From Solobacterium sp. (GTDB lineage: Bacteria; Bacillota_I; Bacilli_A; Erysipelotrichales; Erysipelotrichaceae), in the NCBI GenBank assembly GCA_016291725.1, contig JAEEYJ010000019.1:1-9245 (forward strand): a stretch of DNA of 9,245 bases, given 5' to 3'. Below, piece after piece: positions 6,614-9,245 of the stretch. The position numbers and the translations under genes are program-made. Every line of letters begins with the position of its first letter. The first letter of the stretch is position 1. The notes beneath the pieces are model-generated. The model was not told where the DNA came from. It was given only the letters and a program-made list of their open reading frames with translations, and ran no database searches.

Positions 6614-7783
6614 ATGGCAAAGGTGTATTTTCACATTGATCTGAACGCTTTTTTTGCGAATGCGGAAATCCTGCTCGATCCTTCCCTGAAGGGAAAGCCC
6701 GTTGCTGTATGCGGCAATACGCGCAGATCGGTTGTGTCTACAGCCAGCTATGAAGCGCGTGCTTTCGGTGTGCACAGTGCCATGCCGCTGAGCGAAGCGA
6801 AAATGCTGTGCAGGGATCTGATTGTTGTAGAAGGGCACTATCACTTCTACCGGGAACTGTCCAGGGATTTTACAGCGATCGTAGCGGAATATGCAGATGA
6901 GCTGGAACAGGCATCCATCGATGAATGCTACGCAGACATGACGGAAAGCATCAAGCGCTTTGACAAGCCGCTGGACCTGGCCTGGACAATCCAGAAACGG
7001 ATTCTGAATGAACTCGGCATTCCTTGTTCCATAGGAATCGCGCCGAATATGTTCCTGGCCAAGACCGCCAGCGATATGAAGAAACCTATGGGCATTACGG
7101 TCCTGCGTCTGCGGGAAGTTCCTGATAAGCTCTGGCCGCTGCCGATTGCGGAGATGAGAGGGGTAGGGAAGAAGACAGCCCCGTATCTGGAGGAGCTGGG
7201 AATCCACACCATCGGTGATCTTGCCCGCTGCAAGGATACTGCAGCGCTCAGTGATATCTTCGGAAAGAATACGGATTTCATGATCAGAAGAGCCAACGGT
7301 TATGACGACCGTACCATCATCAAGGAATGGGATGCCCGGTCCATGGGTGTCTCAGAGACCTTCCTGGATGATATAACCGACTATGATGAGCTCCGGGGCA
7401 TCCTGCGGGCTCTCTGCAGGAAGCTGAGCGAACGGATGCGCCGGGAAAGAAAAGCCGGCAGGCTCATTACGGTACGCATCAAATACTACGATTTTACAAC
7501 CAATGACAGAGCATCGCACGGTATCGTTCCTGTATACAGCGCAGATGACCTGTTTGTAGGGGCAATCGCTGTGTTTGATGAACACTGGACAGGGGAGCCG
7601 GTCAGGCTGCTGGGGGTCTCCTGCAGTGATTTTGCGGATGAGAGTGTCCGGCAGATGGATCTGTTCGATGAAGAACTGAACAAGCAGATGGAAACAGACC
7701 GGTTGTTCCGGGAACTGAACAAGGAATTCAGCGAACCGCAGTTCTTCCGGGCAAGTGATCTGCTGGCAAAAGAGGAAGAATGA
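6614..7783 (+). CDS. dinB: Y-family translesion DNA polymerase IV (DinB)
   Basis: A 389-residue error-prone polymerase that copies past damaged bases. Active-site features: HIDLNAFF (7-14) with metal-ligand-type D9 and steric-gate F14; the palm motif SIDE (101-104, D103 and E104); CSIGIAPNMFLAKTASD (138-154), the Y-family GIA-N-LAK-ASD block; and a helix-hairpin-helix at IAEMRGVGKKTAPYLEELG (178-196). The little-finger domain follows, and QMDLF (347-351) matches the Qxx(L/M)F beta-clamp-binding pattern, with a 38-residue tail after it. The second acidic residue of the E. coli DMD motif is Asn here (DLN), as in several Gram-positive Y-family enzymes. The ATG at 6614 is one base after the recN stop; the nearest purine-rich site (GAGAGGAG, 6592-6599) is about 14 bases away, so translation probably depends on ribosomes finishing recN. 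An open frame extends upstream in recN but is unconserved. Confidence 0.94.
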   Translation: MAKVYFHIDLNAFFANAEILLDPSLKGKPVAVCGNTRRSVVSTASYEARAFGVHSAMPLSEAKMLCRDLIVVEGHYHFYRELSRDFTAIVAEYADELEQASIDECYADMTESIKRFDKPLDLAWTIQKRILNELGIPCSIGIAPNMFLAKTASDMKKPMGITVLRLREVPDKLWPLPIAEMRGVGKKTAPYLEELGIHTIGDLARCKDTAALSDIFGKNTDFMIRRANGYDDRTIIKEWDARSMGVSETFLDDITDYDELRGILRALCRKLSERMRRERKAGRLITVRIKYYDFTTNDRASHGIVPVYSADDLFVGAIAVFDEHWTGEPVRLLGVSCSDFADESVRQMDLFDEELNKQMETDRLFRELNKEFSEPQFFRASDLLAKEEE

Positions 7784-8727
7784 AAACATCGGAAGCACTG
7801 AAGCGCTACATTGTACAGATTACCGTCAATGACGGGCTTTCAGCGCACACCGTAGCATCCTACAAGGATGATCTTGAGCAGTATCTGCAGTTCATGGAAG
7901 AAGAGGACGGGATAGAGGATACAGAAGATATAACGTTATCAGCGATTGAAGACTTTCTGAGTGAATACCTGATGGACCATAAACAGTCCTCGGCTGCAAG
8001 GATGAGTGCTTCCATCAGGTCATTCCATCATTTTCTGACCTTTATGTACGATGAAAAGGATCCGTCCCTGAACATCGAAGTACACCGGGGGGACAGAGTC
8101 CTGCCGGTATACTGTACGGTAGGCGAAGTGAACAGGCTGATGGAATCCTTCCATGATGAAGACCCGACAGAGACGATGTACCATGCTTTGTTCGCTTTGA
8201 TCTACGGCTGCGGGCTCCGGATCTCCGAAGCAGTAGGACTGACGGTAAACCGTATGGAAGCCGACAGCGGATTCCTGCGCATTCTGGGGAAGGGCAGCAA
8301 GGAACGCATTGTACCCATACCGCAGGGGATCCTGGCGCCGGTGCAGCGCTATCAGGCGCTGGTACGGCCGGTTTTCCAGAAGAAAAGAACAAATGCCTTC
8401 TTCATCAACCGGGCCGGTCGTCCGGTGACTGTCCGATCCGCAGAAAGAAAGCTGCGTGAGAAATGTATGGAAGCCGGCATCACAAAGCATATTACGCCGC
8501 ATAAGCTGCGCCACAGCTACGCAACGCACCTGCTGCAGGGCGGGGCGGATCTTCGCAGCATACAGGAGATGCTCGGACACAGTGACATCCAGACAACGGA
8601 AATCTATACGCACGTACAGAACCAGGAATCCTTCCGCAGCTATACCAATCACCATCCGGGATCTACGCAGAAGAAGCTTGATATACCGAAAGGCGGAATC
8701 CAGAAAAAGCAAAAGGATCAATCCTGA
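7780..8727 (+). CDS. xerD: Xer-family site-specific tyrosine recombinase (XerD-like)
   Basis: Xer recombinases resolve chromosome dimers at dif near the replication terminus through an FtsK/SpoIIIE-activated strand exchange. The 315-residue protein has an N-terminal SAM-like core-binding domain (about 1-90; HTVASYKDDLEQYLQF at 23-38) and a C-terminal catalytic domain carrying the complete catalytic set. This comprises R147 (GCGLRISEAVGL), K171 (GKGSKERIVPIP), H241 and R244 (HKLRHSYATHLL), H267 (LGHSDIQTTEIYTHV) and nucleophile Y276. The usual HHP follows at 291-293, and a basic tail of about 22 residues (QKK, KKQK) extends beyond the normal end. The ATG overlaps the dinB stop; AGAGGA lies 3 bases upstream. 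XerC, XerD or a single-recombinase role cannot be separated by eye. A dif-like site lies 256 bases downstream, strengthening a chromosome-resolution role. Confidence 0.9.
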   Translation: MKTSEALKRYIVQITVNDGLSAHTVASYKDDLEQYLQFMEEEDGIEDTEDITLSAIEDFLSEYLMDHKQSSAARMSASIRSFHHFLTFMYDEKDPSLNIEVHRGDRVLPVYCTVGEVNRLMESFHDEDPTETMYHALFALIYGCGLRISEAVGLTVNRMEADSGFLRILGKGSKERIVPIPQGILAPVQRYQALVRPVFQKKRTNAFFINRAGRPVTVRSAERKLREKCMEAGITKHITPHKLRHSYATHLLQGGADLRSIQEMLGHSDIQTTEIYTHVQNQESFRSYTNHHPGSTQKKLDIPKGGIQKKQKDQS

Positions 8728-8789
8728 AGCCGGTGGGGGAGCTGTCCGCGAGGGGACTTTTCGCCGCACAGAGAAATATGAGTCTATGC

Positions 8790-8826
8790 AAGGATGATCA
8801 TGAATCATCCTTTTCTTTGTCTTGTT
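8790..8826 (+). terminator. Intrinsic terminator of the nusB-xer operon
   Basis: AAGGATGAT (8790-8798) and ATCATCCTT (8804-8812) form a perfect 9-bp stem with a 5-base loop, followed by the T-rich stretch TTCTTTGTCTTGTTTG (8813-8828). It lies 62 bases after the xer stop and is the only good terminator on the plus strand after nusB, supporting one transcript for all six genes. Confidence 0.8.
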
Positions 8827-8910
8827 TGAACGAATCAACACACCGGTTTGGAAAACCGCAATGCAGAAATCAAAACAACGATTGATAACAGAAAATGATT
8901 ATTGTGATTG

Positions 8911-8956
8911 TACAGGGCTTGAAACATCCGCAATCTGCAGGGGAGCCCGTTCTGTA
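8911..8956 (+). other. Possible bulged RNA hairpin
   Basis: TACAGGGCT (8911-8919) can pair with AGCCC (8944-8948) and TGTA (8953-8956), giving 8-9 base pairs with a 4-base bulge and a 24-base loop that contains CTGCAG. No promoter, T-run or known RNA family was recognised, so this may be chance pairing. Confidence 0.15.
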
Positions 8957-8983
8957 TATACAAATGGATATGTTTTTTGAAAA

Positions 8984-9011
8984 ATGTCGCATAACTTACA
9001 TTATGCGAAGT
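8984..9011 (-). other. dif: dif-like Xer recombination site
   Basis: On the minus strand the 28 bases divide as ACTTCGCATAA (11), TGTAAG (6) and TTATGCGACAT (11), the arm-core-arm layout of Xer sites. Against E. coli dif as I remember it (GGTGCGCATAA, TGTATA, TTATGTTAAAT) 20 of 28 positions agree, including the whole inner left arm and TTATG of the right. The ACTTC start recalls Gram-positive dif sites. The arms form an 8-bp inverted repeat (TCGCATAA/TTATGCGA). It lies 256 bases after a Xer recombinase gene. Alternatives are an operator or a terminator for a minus-strand gene entering from the right, because on that strand the hairpin is followed by ATTTTTC. Confidence 0.55.
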
Positions 9012-9191
9012 AAAGTATAACTCCGGAATCTTTATGAAATGTCCCCTCATATGATAAATATACTGTTTACATGTACATATTATTGTTTCATGGAGCTTGT
9101 GAAATTGTCCGGCCTATATGATCTGCAACTGTATATATCCCGTATTCTGTGCCATACTCCTCTGATTGGATTGTCATATTTCTGTACTGCA

Positions 9192-9220
9192 TTGGTATGG
9201 ATACACAATGTATATATGAT
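9192..9220 (+). promoter_or_regulatory. Possible promoter reading out of the window
   Basis: TTGGTA (9192-9197) and TATGAT (9215-9220) are 17 bases apart, 4 of 6 and 5 of 6 matches to the sigma-70/A boxes. In AT-rich DNA such pairs arise easily, and no gene start is visible downstream before the window ends. Confidence 0.25.
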
Positions 9221-9245
9221 TAGCGGCTTATACAGTATGCAGCCC

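Larger units (their letters stand above)
3956..8294 (+). repeat. Dispersed plus-strand GGGNAGGG octamers (KOPS-like polarity motifs)
   Basis: GGGNAGGG occurs at 3956-3963, 4368-4375, 5576-5583, 7161-7168 and 8287-8294, always on the plus strand. I found no minus-strand copy (CCCTNCCC). One GAGAAGGG, the B. subtilis SpoIIIE-orienting SRS, lies at 3421-3428, also plus. In E. coli GGGNAGGG directs FtsK toward dif. The direction here is toward the dif-like site at 8984-9011. All copies lie inside coding regions, so coding-strand G-richness may explain part of the bias. Confidence 0.4.
8827..9245. other. Gene-free AT-rich stretch holding a dif-like site
   Basis: About 420 bases with no convincing gene. 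Base composition is clearly AT-richer than in the operon, with runs such as TATATA, ATATGAT (three times, near 9049, 9116 and 9214) and TTTTTTGAAAAA. It contains the dif-like site (8984-9011), a possible bulged hairpin (8911-8956) and a possible outward promoter (9192-9220). Two frames are open to the right edge (plus from 9021, minus ending at 9080). Neither has a ribosome site or a recognisable protein sequence, and both are rich in codons that are rare in the operon, such as ATA. Confidence 0.5.

Noticed and set aside
8744..8757. GTCC/GGAC hairpin just after the xer gene
   Set aside because: Only 4 bp with a 6-base loop; the 9-bp hairpin at 8790-8812 is a far better terminator.
8020..8841. 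273-codon minus-strand open frame opposite the xer gene
   Set aside because: Antisense shadow of an intact catalytic domain, and it crosses the operon terminator.
8844..8858. CGGTTT/AAACCG hairpin with a 3-base loop
   Set aside because: Six base pairs and no T-run on either strand; no role can be assigned.
8964..9020. 18-codon plus-strand open frame starting MDMFFEK
   Set aside because: No ribosome site; overlaps the dif-like site; too short to support.
8835..9050. 71-codon minus-strand open frame across the intergenic region
   Set aside because: No ribosome site before the ATG, no conserved pattern, and it runs across the dif-like site and the bulged hairpin.
9021..9245. Plus-strand open frame to the right edge (first ATG at 9039, 69 codons)
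   Set aside because: No ribosome site, unlike-protein composition (very few charged residues, many C, Y, M), AT-rich codons unlike the operon; a stop-free run of this length is not rare in AT-rich DNA.
9080..9245. Minus-strand open frame entering from the right edge and ending with TAA at 9080-9082
   Set aside because: About 54 codons with many ATA and AGA codons and no recognisable protein motif. A convergent gene followed by the hairpin at 8987-9008 would be plausible, but sequence beyond the window is needed.
1..9245. CRISPR arrays, tRNA/rRNA genes, insertion sequences
   Set aside because: No regularly spaced repeats, no cloverleaf or rRNA-like segments, and no transposase or terminal inverted repeats were seen by eye.

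Overview
The window looks like chromosomal DNA from a Bacillota (Firmicute) of moderate GC content. The evidence is strong AGGAGG-type ribosome sites, the nusB-ispA-dxs-recN order typical of that phylum, and a DinB polymerase of the Gram-positive DLN type. A member of the Erysipelotrichia is a reasonable guess, but it rests on memory of gene order, not on a search.

Layout. Bases 1-1140 carry the 3' part of a kinase-fold (APH/choline-kinase-like) protein, somewhat more AT-rich than its neighbours. Converging on it is a minus-strand gene (1237-1800) for a His-rich protein of the uncharacterised DUF5662 family; a hairpin that overlaps its stop codon ends its transcript. A short divergent promoter region (about 1801-1885) then starts a very compact plus-strand operon: nusB, ispA, dxs, recN, dinB and a Xer tyrosine recombinase (1886-8727). 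Three of the five junctions are 4-base ATGA overlaps, one has a 1-base gap and one a 10-base gap. A hairpin with a T-rich tail (8790-8826) closes the operon. The last ~420 bases contain no convincing gene.

How the genes work together. NusB supports rRNA antitermination. Dxs and IspA are the first step of the MEP pathway and the short-chain prenyl synthase that uses its products. RecN and DinB handle DNA breaks and lesion bypass. The Xer recombinase resolves chromosome dimers or acts on related sites. xseA/xseB and tlyA/argR, which often sit in this neighbourhood in other Bacillota, are absent here.

Most notable observation. About 256 bases downstream of the xer gene is a 28-bp sequence (8984-9011) with the 11-6-11 architecture of a Xer recombination (dif) site. 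Its arms read ACTTCGCATAA and TTATGCGACAT on the minus strand, around the core TGTAAG. Five GGGNAGGG octamers (the FtsK-orienting KOPS consensus of E. coli) and one GAGAAGGG (the SpoIIIE-orienting SRS of B. subtilis) occur in the operon. All are on the plus strand, pointing toward this site, with none on the minus strand. Together these suggest that the window abuts the replication terminus, with the recombinase encoded next to its own target site.
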